From contig CM060918.1 of assembly GCA_030737875.1 (NCBI GenBank), positions 768,174,552 through 768,238,551 of the forward strand: a DNA stretch of 64,000 nt, read 5' to 3'. The notes under the pieces are model-generated. The model was not told the origin of the DNA. It did not search any database and saw nothing but the letters and a program-made list of their open reading frames with translations. This DNA comes from Allium sativum (lineage: Eukaryota > Streptophyta > Magnoliopsida > Asparagales > Amaryllidaceae). The position numbers and the translations under genes are program-made. Within the stretch, counting starts at the first letter, position 1, and each line of letters starts with the position of its first letter. Below are positions 1-9,560 of this stretch, piece after piece.

Positions 1-970
1 ATGTTATTCGAAAGGGGTTAGTCGAGTCGAGTTAGTCAAACAAAGTTAATCGATTTGAGTTAACTAGTTAGAGTAATCAGTTAGAGTTAACCAATTAGAA
101 TAAATCAGTTAGAGTTAAACCAATAGAGTTAAACCAATAGAGTTAATCAGTTAGAGTTAATACAAAAAATATGTCATTTAGCACGACTGCTAGCGTAATT
201 CGCAGGGCTGCAGATAGCCTAAGGCGGTCGGATGTTTCCTGAGGGAATCAGGCGTAACCATTGTGATCGCTGCGATCTAGAGTCAAGCGAATGGAGTTAA
301 TCGAATATTAGTTATTCGATAGGAGTTAAGATAATCGAGTTAAGATATAGGAGTTAAGATAATCGAGTTAAGATAATGGAGTTAAGATAATCGAGTTAAG
401 ATATGGAGTTAAGATAATCGAGTTAAGTTATCGAGTTAAGATAATGGAGTTAAGATAATCGAGTTAAGTTATCGAGTTAAGTTAATTAAGTTAAGTTAGT
501 CAAGATGAGTTAATCCAAAGGAGTTAGTCGAATATTAGTTATTCGAACGGAGTTAAATAGAGTTATCGAATATTAGTTATTCGAATAGAGTTAAACGGAG
601 TTAAATAGAGTTAGTCGAATATAGTTTATTCGAATAGAGCTAAAAGAAAGGAATTATCGATTATAGTTTAATCGAAAGGAGTTATCGATTATAGTTTAGT
701 CGAAAGGAGTTATCGATTATAGTTTAATCGAAAGGAGTTATCGATTAGTTAATCGAAGGAGATTATCGAATATAGCATATTCGAAAGAAAGAGACCGAAT
801 ATAGTTTATTCGAAAAAGAGAGATTTCAAATATAAGTTATTCGAAGAGAGAGATAATCGAATATAGGTTATTCGAAGAAGAGTTAATCAAATAGAGATTA
901 CTCGAAAGAGAATTTTACGTCGAATTCAATTATATCGAATTCGGGAAAGTAATATTTACTTTCCGGTTTT
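1..970 (+). repeat. Family A tandem-repeat array (copy 1, partial)
   Basis: Short, degenerate head-to-tail units built on GTTAATCGA and TATTCGA. Sub-blocks include a unit of about 28 bp with GAGTTAAGATAATC (340-500) and a 28-bp unit with GGAGTTATCGATTATAG (about 655-770). Many units contain an internal inverted repeat, TCGAATA ... TATTCGA, so single strands can form short hairpins. The 27-bp sub-array seen in the other two LTRs has only its last unit at the window start. Confidence 0.9.
163..287 (+). other. Non-repetitive hairpin-rich island within the A array
   Basis: About 120 bp of unique sequence interrupt the TTAATCGA array and recur in all three A LTRs. It holds several inverted repeats in a short span: TAGC/GCTA around 179-193, CCTGA (238-242) with TCAGG (248-252), and GATCGC (265-270) with GCGATC (272-277) around a single central base. 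No reading frame is seen. A structured RNA segment or a protein-binding palindrome cluster are both possible; function unknown. Confidence 0.6.
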
Positions 971-1314
971 TAAATCAAGAGTATACACAAATAAATTAGG
1001 GTTAGGTTTAATTATTCGAATTAAAGAATAAAGGTTATAATTGAAGTTAGATATTGCGAAAGCAAGGGTTATAACGTTATCGTTATAATCAATGTTTTCA
1101 ATAAAGAAGTGGATTCGTAAATTGAATCCAAGAGTTACGTAAAGAAGTTGTTAAAGGTTTAAAAGATAAAATGTTACTGTTTCGAAGTTATAACGTTGTT
1201 CAGTTAAGGTCTGAGAGGTAATTATACCCCAACTTGATTGACTTCCTTCTTAACTAAGGAATGGTAAGGTTTGATGGTTAAGTGAATTCAATAAATGGTT
1301 TGATTTGGCATAGC

Positions 1315-1470
1315 GATGTTTTATATAAACATCTGTTTAAATCCAATGAAGGAACTTTGGAAATGTTTTCCAATTAAGAAATCAGAAATGTTTTCTAATA
1401 TAGAAAACAAGGAAATGGAAATGTTTTCCATTGTTAATAAAGTATATTTTCTAAAATTAGAAAATAAGAA
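1315..1470 (+). repeat. Cluster of short inverted repeats (GATGTTT hairpin, GGAAA/TTTCC)
   Basis: At 1315-1333 GATGTTT and AAACATC form a 7-bp stem around TATAT. It is followed by several GGAAATGTTTTCC-type inverted repeats to about 1470. The same cluster, more diverged, occurs in family D LTRs (about 50165-50275, opposite strand) and in the LTR relic inside the D internal region. Conservation between diverged families suggests a cis signal; the role is unknown. Confidence 0.5.
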
Positions 1471-2159
1471 ATTTAGAATATAGGGAAACAGGAGATAAGT
1501 AAATTAATGAACTAAAGAGATAAATGTTAAATGATGATTGGTTGATATAATTTCCGTCTGGAAATAATATCGTTGTTTGCACACGAGTTTATCTTTGATA
1601 GTTAAATCACAGACTATCAATGTTTTGACCATTTTAACGTTGTTAATATGGAGAGACCGGTTGGATTATTATCCAAAGAACCACTCTGTATTGGCATAAG
1701 CGTTGCGAATCATATATGCTGAATATATTGAAGACGGAGTAAAGTGCAAGGGCTGTTGTATAAATCTTAGATAACAATGGACTAAGATGGATGTACTGAA
1801 TAGTGCCTTCGGTTTCGTTCAGTCCCAGAACGAATGTAAATGGACGAATGTCTGACAAAGTATTTCCAATGATCGAATGGGTTGGTCTGTATAAATATAT
1901 ATGGTTGCAACGGATTTATCCCTTAGCATAACATCCATGATATTTGTATAAACCAACTAATGATTTACGGATCTGATAATGTGGCATTCAAAGTGATCGT
2001 GTTATAAATGAATGGAAAGTAAGCGTAGCTTCTAGCCTCACATCCGGTAAATGACAGAAATCGGGCAGGCAGCATGGCTAAGTCGGTCGCACCGAAGTAG
2101 GGTGTATAATCACCTATCTAGAGAATATTCATTTGCTTCTTTAATCTATCAATGCTGTC

Positions 2160-2161
<2 letters not shown>

Positions 2162-2203
<42 letters not shown>
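2162..2203. repeat. TA microsatellite
   Basis: About 20 TA dinucleotides. The same site has only about 6-7 units in the other A LTRs (23195-23208 and 30785-30799), so it is length-variable between copies. Confidence 0.95.
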
Positions 2204-2518
2204 GGGAACGGTTGCTGATCCCAACCGTTGGTGATGTACATTCGATACACTCAAGCGAAATGAGTGGTCGGTCATGTGTGGCTGAGTTGCAAGATGTTCT
2301 TGTTGAACTCCAGTGTATCGTTCCTAGAGTACACTGATCGGAAGGTGGTTCCATACCTTGTCATAGTTGGAAATCCATTACCCAATACGTGCTTGCGGTT
2401 TTGATTGTATACTATATTTGTAGAACGTGAGATGAAAGCGTTTCTGCTGGATTGTTATCTAATTGTAGTTAGACATTATTATAATATCAGAATGATATTG
2501 TTTACAAAGTGTTGGATT

Positions 2519-2564
2519 CTCATAAGGGAAAAACCCGTTCCGTTATGCGGCGTGGTCTTATGAG
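2519..2564 (+). other. Conserved LTR hairpin enclosing the CCCGTTCCG motif (A)
   Basis: CTCATAAG (2519-2526) pairs with CTTATGAG (2557-2564). Between them is the motif CCCGTTCCGTTATGCGGCGT and following bases (2534-2557), which is nearly unchanged in families A, B, C and D although the LTRs around it have diverged strongly. It also recurs in A copies at about 23525-23570 and 31116-31161. Likely an RNA element in the transcribed part of the LTR; the exact role is inferred, not shown. Confidence 0.6.
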
Positions 2565-3038
2565 ATATCGTTTACTTGTTCAAACTGTTTTAAATTTTTT
2601 TACTCATACCAGTCCCATGACTGACCCGGAGTTTACTTTGTTGTTTTCCCTAAACTCTTGGGTGCCTAAATTTGTACGGACAGTCAAGTAGTCGGGATTT
2701 TACAGATACACTTGGAGAGCTTGGAGCAGGAGCCTTCAGGATTCTATAGCTATTATTATTTCCGCTGTTGTTGTAAGTGTTGTACTCTGATAAGTGCTAT
2801 TTTATATATAACTGTTTGTATTTCAAAAGTTATGTTATATTTTATTCGTTCCGCTGTGAGATTCGTGTTTACTCTGATGATGATGTTCTTCTTCTTCTTC
2901 TATTCTACTAGTTCTATCTTATCTATCCTCACCCTCTATCTTCTTTCTATTAGTTTCTTGAATTTCAAGTGCAATTTGGGGTTGGACTTGTGTTATTTAG
3001 TCAGCTCCAATTGAACCGGATTTTCGGGTCACTACAGT

Positions 3039-3050
3039 TGGTATCAGAGC
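3039..3050 (+). other. Primer binding site, initiator tRNA-Met type (A copy 1)
   Basis: TGGTATCAGAGC is the 12-base complement of the 3' end of plant initiator tRNA-Met, the usual primer of Ty3/gypsy chromoviruses. It lies two bases after the LTR end, the normal position, and fixes the element on the + strand. Confidence 0.93.
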
Positions 3051-3086
3051 TTAAGTAAAGCGAATTACCTTGGCTCTGTGGCGTAA

Positions 3087-3123
3087 CTCAGTAGAGATGG
3101 GATTAGTAATATCCTAGGCTGAG
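3087..3123 (+). other. Post-PBS hairpin with covarying stem (A); candidate packaging signal
   Basis: Outer stem CTCAGT (3087-3092) with GCTGAG (3118-3123), inner stem GGAT (3100-3103) with ATCC (3111-3114), seven-base loop TAGTAAT. It starts 37 nt after the PBS. Families B, C and D have the same architecture at the same place with different but still complementary stems. By analogy to retroviral leaders this may direct RNA packaging; that role is inferred. Confidence 0.7.
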
Positions 3124-3549
3124 ATTGAGTGTATATATACGAGTGAACGTATTTGTTAATTGATATAAAATTTGTTTTATATTGTGGAGATTTATTGATT
3201 GAGTGGCTTATGAATTCTGGTCGATGGTGGGGCACCACAATATCGATAGGGGTTTCTAAACACTCGAATACGATGAACCAACATGATATGTTTTGACATT
3301 AACATAGTATAATTGGTTGTGTTGGTTGTTATTATAATCAAATGAGGTTATAAGAAGTGAAATGGTTATGTAAATAACTGATCAGAATTCATATAAGTAA
3401 AGTATATGAAATGAAAGGAAGTAAATCTGAATTTAAATCAGATTGGAAATAAAATAAGGAAATTTTAAGTTCCTAGGAGATTTTGAAAACGTTTTTCAAA
3501 CTGAAAGTGATATAATATTGAACTCACTTCAATAGCTGGAAAATAGATT

Positions 3550-3575
3550 CTGATGATAAATCGCGACATCATCAG
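3550..3575 (+). other. Hairpin with palindromic loop (A); dimerisation-site-like
   Basis: CTGATGAT (3550-3557) pairs with ATCATCAG (3568-3575). The loop AAATCGCGAC contains the self-complementary hexamer TCGCGA (3561-3566). B and D have the same stem but different palindromes in the loop. This is the layout of a retroviral kissing-loop dimerisation site. Confidence 0.65.
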
Positions 3576-3991
3576 TGTTCATTTCCGAGTTGTAAGTGAC
3601 GGATTACTACCAAAGGTTTTGTTTTCGAATTGCTTTGTGAAAACAAGGTGTTTAAAAATTCAAAGGTTTTGAATTGGCTGTATGATTTCAAATTGATTTG
3701 AAATAAATCCAAGAATTTAAGTTCTGAAATTGGAATTTAACTTTTGAAGTTAAATAAAATAAGATGGTAAAAATGAATAAATTGAAATTCAACTTAAACC
3801 CAAGATAAATAAAATTGAATTGGATTAGAGATAATCTAGAATGGAACCAAATTTATAAGTCAATAATTTGGAATTTGATATTGGGGTTCGAATAAAATTC
3901 GATTTGGATTGAGGATATGAACTGATTGGAATTTGATTGGGATAACATTGGTATATGCTGAGTAGATAGCATATGGAAGTGATAGAGTGAT

Positions 3992-4220
3992 ATGCCCGAC
4001 AAAAGGTACCAGTTTATATTATATATGGGTTTGAGATTTTGATGAGCCGAATTGGCAAGCCGTTTGGCGTTTTGATTTTCTTTTGGGTTGGAGAAGGCCT
4101 AGAGAGGCGAGTTGTGGTTTTACCGATAGGGCTGTACAAAGGAGGTTATGGCGAAATTCCCCGGAAAATTTTGGCGTTAGAAAATTTTCAAAAAAAAAAA
4201 ACTTTTGGAAATTTTAGTTA
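3992..4220 (+). other. Conserved 3'-internal block (A copy 1)
   Basis: Begins ATGCCCGACAAAAGGTACC and ends with GGAGGTTATGGCGAAATT ... GTTAG. The same block occurs before the polypurine tract in B (13452-13656) and twice in D. In D it reads through as an open frame of about 60 codons ending TKEV-A-F---LRS-stop. In A the ATG frame stops early and a one-base shift is needed to reach the TKEVMAKF ending, so here it is not an intact frame. It may be an RNA or DNA signal, or the relic of a small protein. Confidence 0.5.
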
Positions 4221-4354
4221 GTCGGAATAAATTAATATTTTAGTCGATATTAATTGGTTCAATTGAAACTGAAGTTAAGGGGTAGACCGATAAATATTTA
4301 CCCAGTAGATAGGGTCGTCCTCTACTTTAGCAATTTCGAGGACGAAATTATTTT

Positions 4355-4367
4355 AAGTGGGGAAGAA
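4355..4367 (+). other. Polypurine tract (A copy 1)
   Basis: AAGTGGGGAAGAA is 13 purine-rich bases directly before the LTR start TGTAATGACCC, the normal site of plus-strand DNA priming. The equivalent in copy 2 is 25355-25367. Confidence 0.88.
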
Positions 4368-4840
4368 TGTAATGACCCGGGTTTTTAGTCTCAGAATATT
4401 TAATTTATTTAAATATATGAATATATGAATGTGATTGAATTAGAAGTTGAATAACTTGAATTCAAAATATACGAGTTATTTAAAAATAACTGAATTAAAT
4501 ATGAAATTAAATCGAATTAGAAGCTTATGAAAATTCGTATTTGAATGTGAACGATAATATATATTTATTTTCGAAGAATGGAAGTGGTTGGAAATCGATT
4601 TGCATTTATTCGATTTGCATTTATTCGATTTAACTAGTACGTGTGAAATACTGTTTTTACAAACGAGTTCAGAATTTGACGAAACCGGTTTTATCAAGTC
4701 CGGAATAGTGTAATATAGCAGGATATCAAATTTCGTTACAGTCGGGTTTGTTATGAAGCCGTGCGTGATTAAAATGCTCGAAGGAATATAAATGGTTATT
4801 TATATAAATATCTAGTTGGAAATATCTAAAAAGAATTGCC

Positions 4841-4848
4841 TATAAATA
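4841..4848 (+). promoter_or_regulatory. TATA box of A LTR (copy 2)
   Basis: TATAAATA lies 473 bp into the LTR, followed by a C/T/A-rich stretch of the kind found at plant transcription starts. If used, U3 is only about 0.5 kb and some 5.7 kb of the LTR is transcribed leader. The same box is at 25841-25848 in copy 3. Confidence 0.6.
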
Positions 4849-4935
4849 CCCTTAAAACCCTTCTCTAAACCTAACTATCCTCTTCATTAGTCAAAGAAAG
4901 GAGCCGCCACAAATTCCTTCCTCAGCAAAACCATC

Positions 4936-4941
4936 GTGAGT
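4936..4941 (+). promoter_or_regulatory. Possible 5' splice donor in A leader
   Basis: CATC|GTGAGT about 95 bp after the TATA box matches a plant donor and is followed by AT-rich sequence. Present in copy 3 at 25937-25942. It would allow splicing of the very long leader; no acceptor can be fixed by eye. Confidence 0.3.
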
Positions 4942-6429
4942 ATAAAAATTCCAAACAATTCGAAATAAAATCCCTAAATTTATGATACTCATATTTTTGG
5001 GTTCTTAAGATCGTTCTCTTCATCCGCATCTCAGTTCTAAGTTGTTCGATGCTCGTTTGGGTGATTGGGTTTTTCGACAGTGTGTTCTAGGGTTGGGATT
5101 TGGGGAATTTAAGAACCTCGATTGTGATTTGAGTAGTGTATTTGGATTCATGGTGGTATTCGCAGTTCATACTCGCTGCGTTCCAGTAGGGATTTCACGA
5201 AGCGTTAGTTGATCGAAAGGGGGTTACTGATGTCGACAGGAAGAGCGAGGTCGGGGCTAGCACTGGCAGAAGTGGAGCGAGGTTCCGTACTCTCAGACGC
5301 TGTCAGTGATCAGTAAAATGGAAATGTTTTTATTTGTCTGTAGTCATCGCAGGAAGAAGAACTATATCGTCTGGTTTGGACGAAGACGCTGAATGTTTTC
5401 CTGTTAAGCGTGATCTAGGGGTTAACTGTGTTAATTAATTGAGGAGTGGGGCTTTTATCTGTACTGACGTGATGACTGTGCCGATATGGTGCACAGAGAA
5501 ATACTGGAAGGTGTTCATGCGTGGACTGAAGTTTCATAAATGAAAAGGACGTAACAGCCTTTGTGGAAGAAGCTGGAGTTTTAAATAGAGAAGAAGTGGA
5601 CGAACAGACAAGAATGCTTGTATTTTCTGTTTTGTGGTTAGTTGGGTTTGCGTGAATGGGTTCTTTGGAAGAAGTGGGGTCGAGTGTGACTGAGTACTGA
5701 GAAGGATATGAGATGGGAGTTGGGGTTGTAGGCGATGACAGAAGGTTGGTGAAGGAGTTCGTTGTTTGTTTTCCTATAGCGTTGACCGGTAACAGGGTTG
5801 CAGCGTTGAACCTGTAGGGAGAAGATGGAGGTGGCAGTTGAGTTAATGATGAGGTGTGGAGTTTGTTTGCACAGTTTAGGGATGGATTATTATTTTTGGT
5901 CATGGGAAATGTTTACTGTGCAGGTTTGTGTGAGTGTCGAGGAGTGGAAAGAAGAAGGATTGGTTTAGGAGATGAATAATGTAATTTGTTTGTTAAATTA
6001 TGTTGAGTTGGGTGGGAACAGAATTAAGTTGAAATTGATGATAACCAGGGTTTTGAATGTGGATTTGTGAAGTAGACAAGGAGGAAATAATCAACACTTG
6101 AAATGGGCAAACATGGTGTCGAACTATAGTAAGTGTTGTGGTATACATAGACGATTGTCTTGACAATGATTTACCGCAAGTAAAGCTGTGGTGAAAGGGT
6201 AATGACAATGGGCTATGTCAGGAAGGAGGAGCGGCCTGTCTCTTTTGATTGAAGAAGATGAGTATTAGATGAATCTGGTGAAAACAAGATCCGTTAGGAC
6301 CGTATGGACGGGAGCTTCACAACGAAGCTGACGGGAAGTGGATCGGAGCTCGTCTAGAAATTTATTACAAAATAAATTGTAGGACCAGAATCATCGACCG
6401 TAAATCGTTGGTTAACGATTACGGACAAT

Positions 6430-6444
6430 GTGAGTAAAACTCAC
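6430..6444 (+). other. GTGAGT hairpin in A leader
   Basis: GTGAGT (6430-6435) and ACTCAC (6439-6444) form a perfect 6-bp stem around AAA. Counterparts with the same GTGAG core occur in B (8492-8508), C (40809-40829) and D (52047-52061). The core also resembles a 5' splice donor. Confidence 0.5.
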
Positions 6445-6561
6445 TAACTCTTCTCAATTTATATTTCTATATAAATTGTACTTAAATTATTGACTGTTGT
6501 GTATTGATTGTCTGGACTGTTAAATAGATTTGATTGAAAATGTAGATATCATTATATATAG

Positions 6562-6566
6562 AAAAC
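6562..6566. repeat. Target-site duplication of element B (left)
   Basis: AAAAC directly before the B 5' LTR, repeated directly after the 3' LTR. The uninterrupted A LTR copy 3 has a single AAAAC at 27563-27567 with matching flanks on both sides. Confidence 0.95.
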
Positions 6567-6994
6567 TGTAACAACCCGGAAAATCTGGGCCAGTTTAAAA
6601 TTTTTTATTTTGGCAATTTTAGCGAATTTTGATTATTTAAAATAGATTATTTTAAATAAAATGAACGTGAAATTTATTTTGAATAGAATTAGAACGTATA
6701 TATTATATACGTCGTCGTTAGAATATATAATAATTATATATAATTATAAAAGGAATTGAAAATGGCGCGGTAGTTCGAAAATTCGATTTCTAATTTCAAA
6801 TGAATATACAGAACTCAATATAAGTCATAATTGAACGAAACAAGAAATATTTGAATCTGTATAACTATATCTTTGTAACGAAGTTAACAAACTGAGATTT
6901 CATCTTAGAAATGATAAGATATGTCCAGTTTAAAATTAGAAATAGTCGCTGTGGAATTTATATATATTTTTATATATATAAGGCCCTTAAAAAT

Positions 6995-7290
6995 AGCAAT
7001 TTTGCAAACGACCTCGGATTTCGACGAAACCAGTTTTGTTAGGTCCGTGATGTCGAACTATTGCTAGATTTCAAATTTCATAATTTTTCGAATCAATATG
7101 TGAGCGCGGCAAAGGAAAACGCGTTTGACCAGTTTCAGTTGATTTTAATCGACTGGAAATTGGCCATTTTTCAAACTGTCTCAGAATTCGTCGAAACTAG
7201 TTTTGTTAGGACCGTATCGTCAATACGAAGCTAGAAAATATTTTTCTGGAATTTTTCTAGTTAGTATGTGACCCCGGTAATTTGAAATGT
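6995..7290 (+). repeat. Diverged tandem duplication in B U3
   Basis: Two copies, spaced about 175 bp, share CAAAC, TCAGAATTCGTCGAAA or similar, AGTTTTGTTAGG and CCGT, followed by a TATGTGA(G/C) stretch. A related single copy lies in A U3 at about 4655-4770. It lies upstream of the likely transcription start, so an enhancer role is possible. Confidence 0.55.
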
Positions 7291-7524
7291 GCGTTTAAAA
7301 TTCAATATAGTGATTTAAATGTAAATTTAACGGAAACAGATTGTAACAATCGAATCAGCTAGCGATACATATCCCATTGTGTTCGGAATGGGGGTAAAAC
7401 GCTATGGACGACAGGCGGTGGGCCTCGTTTCGAGGTCGTATGTGAAAGTCAACTCTTTAGGTTAAAATAAATTAATTAATTAATAATAATAATAAAAAAT
7501 ATTCTCTCTTTCCCTATAACCTCT

Positions 7525-7840
7525 GGCCCCCCCTGTACGTTTCAGTTCAGAATCGAAACGAAGAAAAAAAAAAAAAAACGGATCGAGCGTCGAACCTCCG
7601 CCCAGCCCCACCGCGCTCTGTCGCTGGCCGCCCACCACCGCCATGTCTCCCTAGACCCGCGCCCCCACCTCGACGCAGCCAAAGCTCACCCAGCCGCCGA
7701 TTCGATTTCCGCTCCCCTCCCCAGTTCGAATCCCCAACGCCGCCTCCCTCAACCGCCGGTTCCCCTTCAGGCGATCGAGCCCCCGGTCCAAGCCCAATCA
7801 AGATCCGCACCCCCCTCTCTTCGCATACGGTAAGCATTCC
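7525..7840 (+). promoter_or_regulatory. GC-rich leader block of B, possibly first exon with splice donor
   Basis: About 300 bp of C-rich sequence with CCGCC repeats stand out in an AT-rich LTR. The block is preceded by an AT-rich stretch with pyrimidine runs and ends at CATACG|GTAAGC (donor GTAAGC at 7830-7835), then becomes T-rich like a plant intron. The composition is that of a plant gene 5' untranslated exon. The only ATG on the sense strand (about 7640) stops after three codons. A captured host leader or a native LTR leader are both possible. The same block is at about 14755-15065 in the 3' LTR. Confidence 0.45.
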
Positions 7841-8134
7841 TATTCTTACTTTTATTTTATTTTTATTTTAGAGTTTAAAATTAAATAGGATTTTTAAGAA
7901 AACTAATTTCGATTTTTAGAAAATAAAAACTGATTTGTTAGAAAAAAAAAACTGCATTTTGAAAAAGGCAAAACTGCATTTTGAAAGAAGAAAAAAACTG
8001 CATATTTTAAAAAGGATAAAAAAACTGCATTTTTAATAAAAGGGAAACTGATTTTTTGGAAAAAAAATAAAAACTGAATCTTTTAAAAGATAAAAACTGT
8101 TTTGTTTTTAAAAAGAGTTAAAACTGAATTTTAA

Positions 8135-8275
8135 AAAAAGATTGAAAACTGATTTTGAAAAAGATTGAAAACTGATTTTGAAAAAGATTGAAAACTGATT
8201 TTGAAAAAAGATTGAAAACTGATTTTGAAAAAGATTGAAAACTGATTTTGAAAAAGATTGAAAACTGGTTTTTAT
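8135..8275 (+). repeat. 23-bp tandem repeats in B LTR
   Basis: Six to seven units of GATTGAAAACTGATTTTG plus AAAAA. The 3' LTR carries the same array at about 15365-15505. Confidence 0.9.
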
Positions 8276-8491
8276 TTTGAGATTTGAAAAGAAAAATCAG
8301 ATTTTTATATTGTCGAAAGAAAAATATAATCTTTTATATTGTCGGAATAAAAATACGATTTTTATATATTGAACTTTGAAATAAAAATTCGATTTTTATA
8401 TATATAGTGACTACGGGCAACGAAGATGACGAAGATGCGATAACAATGAAGATTTCTATCAATGGAGAGCCGTGGAGCTAGGATAGCTATA

Positions 8492-8508
8492 GGTGAGAAT
8501 TTCTCACC
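8492..8508 (+). other. GGTGAGA hairpin in B leader
   Basis: GGTGAGA (8492-8498) pairs with TCTCACC (8502-8508) around ATT, a perfect 7-bp stem. It is the B counterpart of the A hairpin at 6430-6444. Confidence 0.5.
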
Positions 8509-9389
8509 TTTCCATTTCATTTCTATTTATATATATATACTAGGATGCAGACGGTGCTTAGTAGCACCCGACACAATCGTCCACAGACCATGGACTTGTT
8601 TGTTTGGTTGCATAGATTAGTTATATGATTTGATTTGAATTTGGTTGTTTGGTGATTTTGATTGATGTGTGAATGGCGTGGGCCTTCACTAGACTGGGGA
8701 TAAGGCTAGGCCTTGTCCCGTTTCTAGTATCGTGTCGTTATGCCGCCGAAATTTTCTAAAATATGTTAGAAAAATAAAAATATCATTTTATTTAAAGAAT
8801 GAGTTGAATAGAAGTTCATATGTTGGAATAAAATGTTTTGTCGTTAAAAATATAATTTTTAACGTGAATGTGAATAAATAAATATTCATTTACAAACCAG
8901 ACGGTTTGTTTATGTACACCTATTTGAAGGACATTGATTGGGTCGATAAATTTTACACATCGCCCAACTGCACAAATAAAATGTGCGTTTGATTGTTTGA
9001 AACCCCACACGGGTGTTAGGATGAAATTTGAAGTTCACTCATCCTGATTGATTAAATATGTCGATCGATTGATTGACAGGCTGTTATAAGCGTTAGATAT
9101 TTATATTTGATGCTTATACAGTGTAGTGCACTTTGGTTGATGGTTGATTATTTTTCAATGCTATGATACATGTGTTGTATGAAAATCCATATAATTAATT
9201 TTATATGGTAATTGATTGGGCCTCATTCCAGTTTTAAAAAGAAATATTTTGAAAAAGAAATATTTGAAATAGAATATTTGGAAATAAAGGAATATATGAA
9301 GCCGTGTTGATTAGATTGACGCCATTTTGACGTGAACGATATTTATATCGATTTTATTCATCTTAAAAATGAATATTGAAAAGTGATTT

Positions 9390-9560
9390 CGAAATCGAAT
9401 ATTTTGAATTGAATTGAAAACGATTTCGAAATGAATTGAATTGAAAACGATTTCGAAATGAATTGAATTGAAAACGATTTCGAAATGAAATGAATTGAAA
9501 ACGAAGTCAAATTGAATTGAAAACGATTTCGAAATGAATTGAATTGAAAATGATTTCGAA
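9390..9560 (+). repeat. 27-bp tandem repeats in B LTR
   Basis: Degenerate units of GAATTGAATTGAAAACGATT plus TCGAAAT, about five copies. The 3' LTR has them at about 16620-16800. Confidence 0.85.

Larger units (their letters stand above)
1..3036 (+). mobile_element. Family A LTR, copy 1 (left end outside window)
   Basis: This is the 3' portion of a long terminal repeat. It matches, nearly base for base, 21049-24039 and 28650-31633. It ends in ACTACA at 3031-3036, followed one base later by a tRNA-primer site, so it lies 5' of an internal region. The order inside is: an AATCGA/TTCGA repeat array (1 to about 970), a unique stretch with GGTAATTATACCCC at about 1216, a cluster of GGAAA/TTTCC inverted repeats (1345-1470), a TA microsatellite (2162-2203), the conserved CCCGTTCCG motif (2534-2557) and a pyrimidine-rich tail. 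No coding capacity is seen; the frames present lie in repeats or are antisense. Start and end come from direct comparison with the two further copies in the window. Confidence 0.9.
3037..4367 (+). mobile_element. Family A internal region, copy 1 (non-coding)
   Basis: A 1331-bp region between two LTRs, running from PBS to polypurine tract. A gag-pol region would need about 4-5 kb; here no frame has a protease, reverse transcriptase, RNase H or integrase motif. It holds the post-PBS hairpin (3087-3123), the palindromic-loop hairpin (3550-3575), an AT-rich stretch, and a conserved block (3992-4220) shared with B and D just before the polypurine tract. The text before the tract, TTTCGAGGACGAAATTATTT, is of the Tekay/Del chromovirus kind. 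The element must depend on proteins in trans. Confidence 0.88.

Noticed and set aside
163..287. tRNA or known small RNA gene in the A island
   Set aside because: No acceptor stem, no TTCRANNC T-loop and no anticodon arm can be placed.
1..970. Satellite or centromere array
   Set aside because: The repeats are short, bounded and occur at a fixed place in each A LTR, so they are element parts.
5415..5903. 162-codon antisense frame, kept in both A LTRs (also 26416-26904)
   Set aside because: Low-complexity Ser/Pro/Thr/His composition opposite a purine-rich leader, no domain. The two copies are near-identical DNA, so its persistence is not independent evidence.
7547..7837. 96-codon Gly/Arg-rich minus frame in B (also 14770-15039)
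   Set aside because: It is the complement of a C-rich leader block. The reading differs between the LTR copies because of one extra C, and it has no domain.
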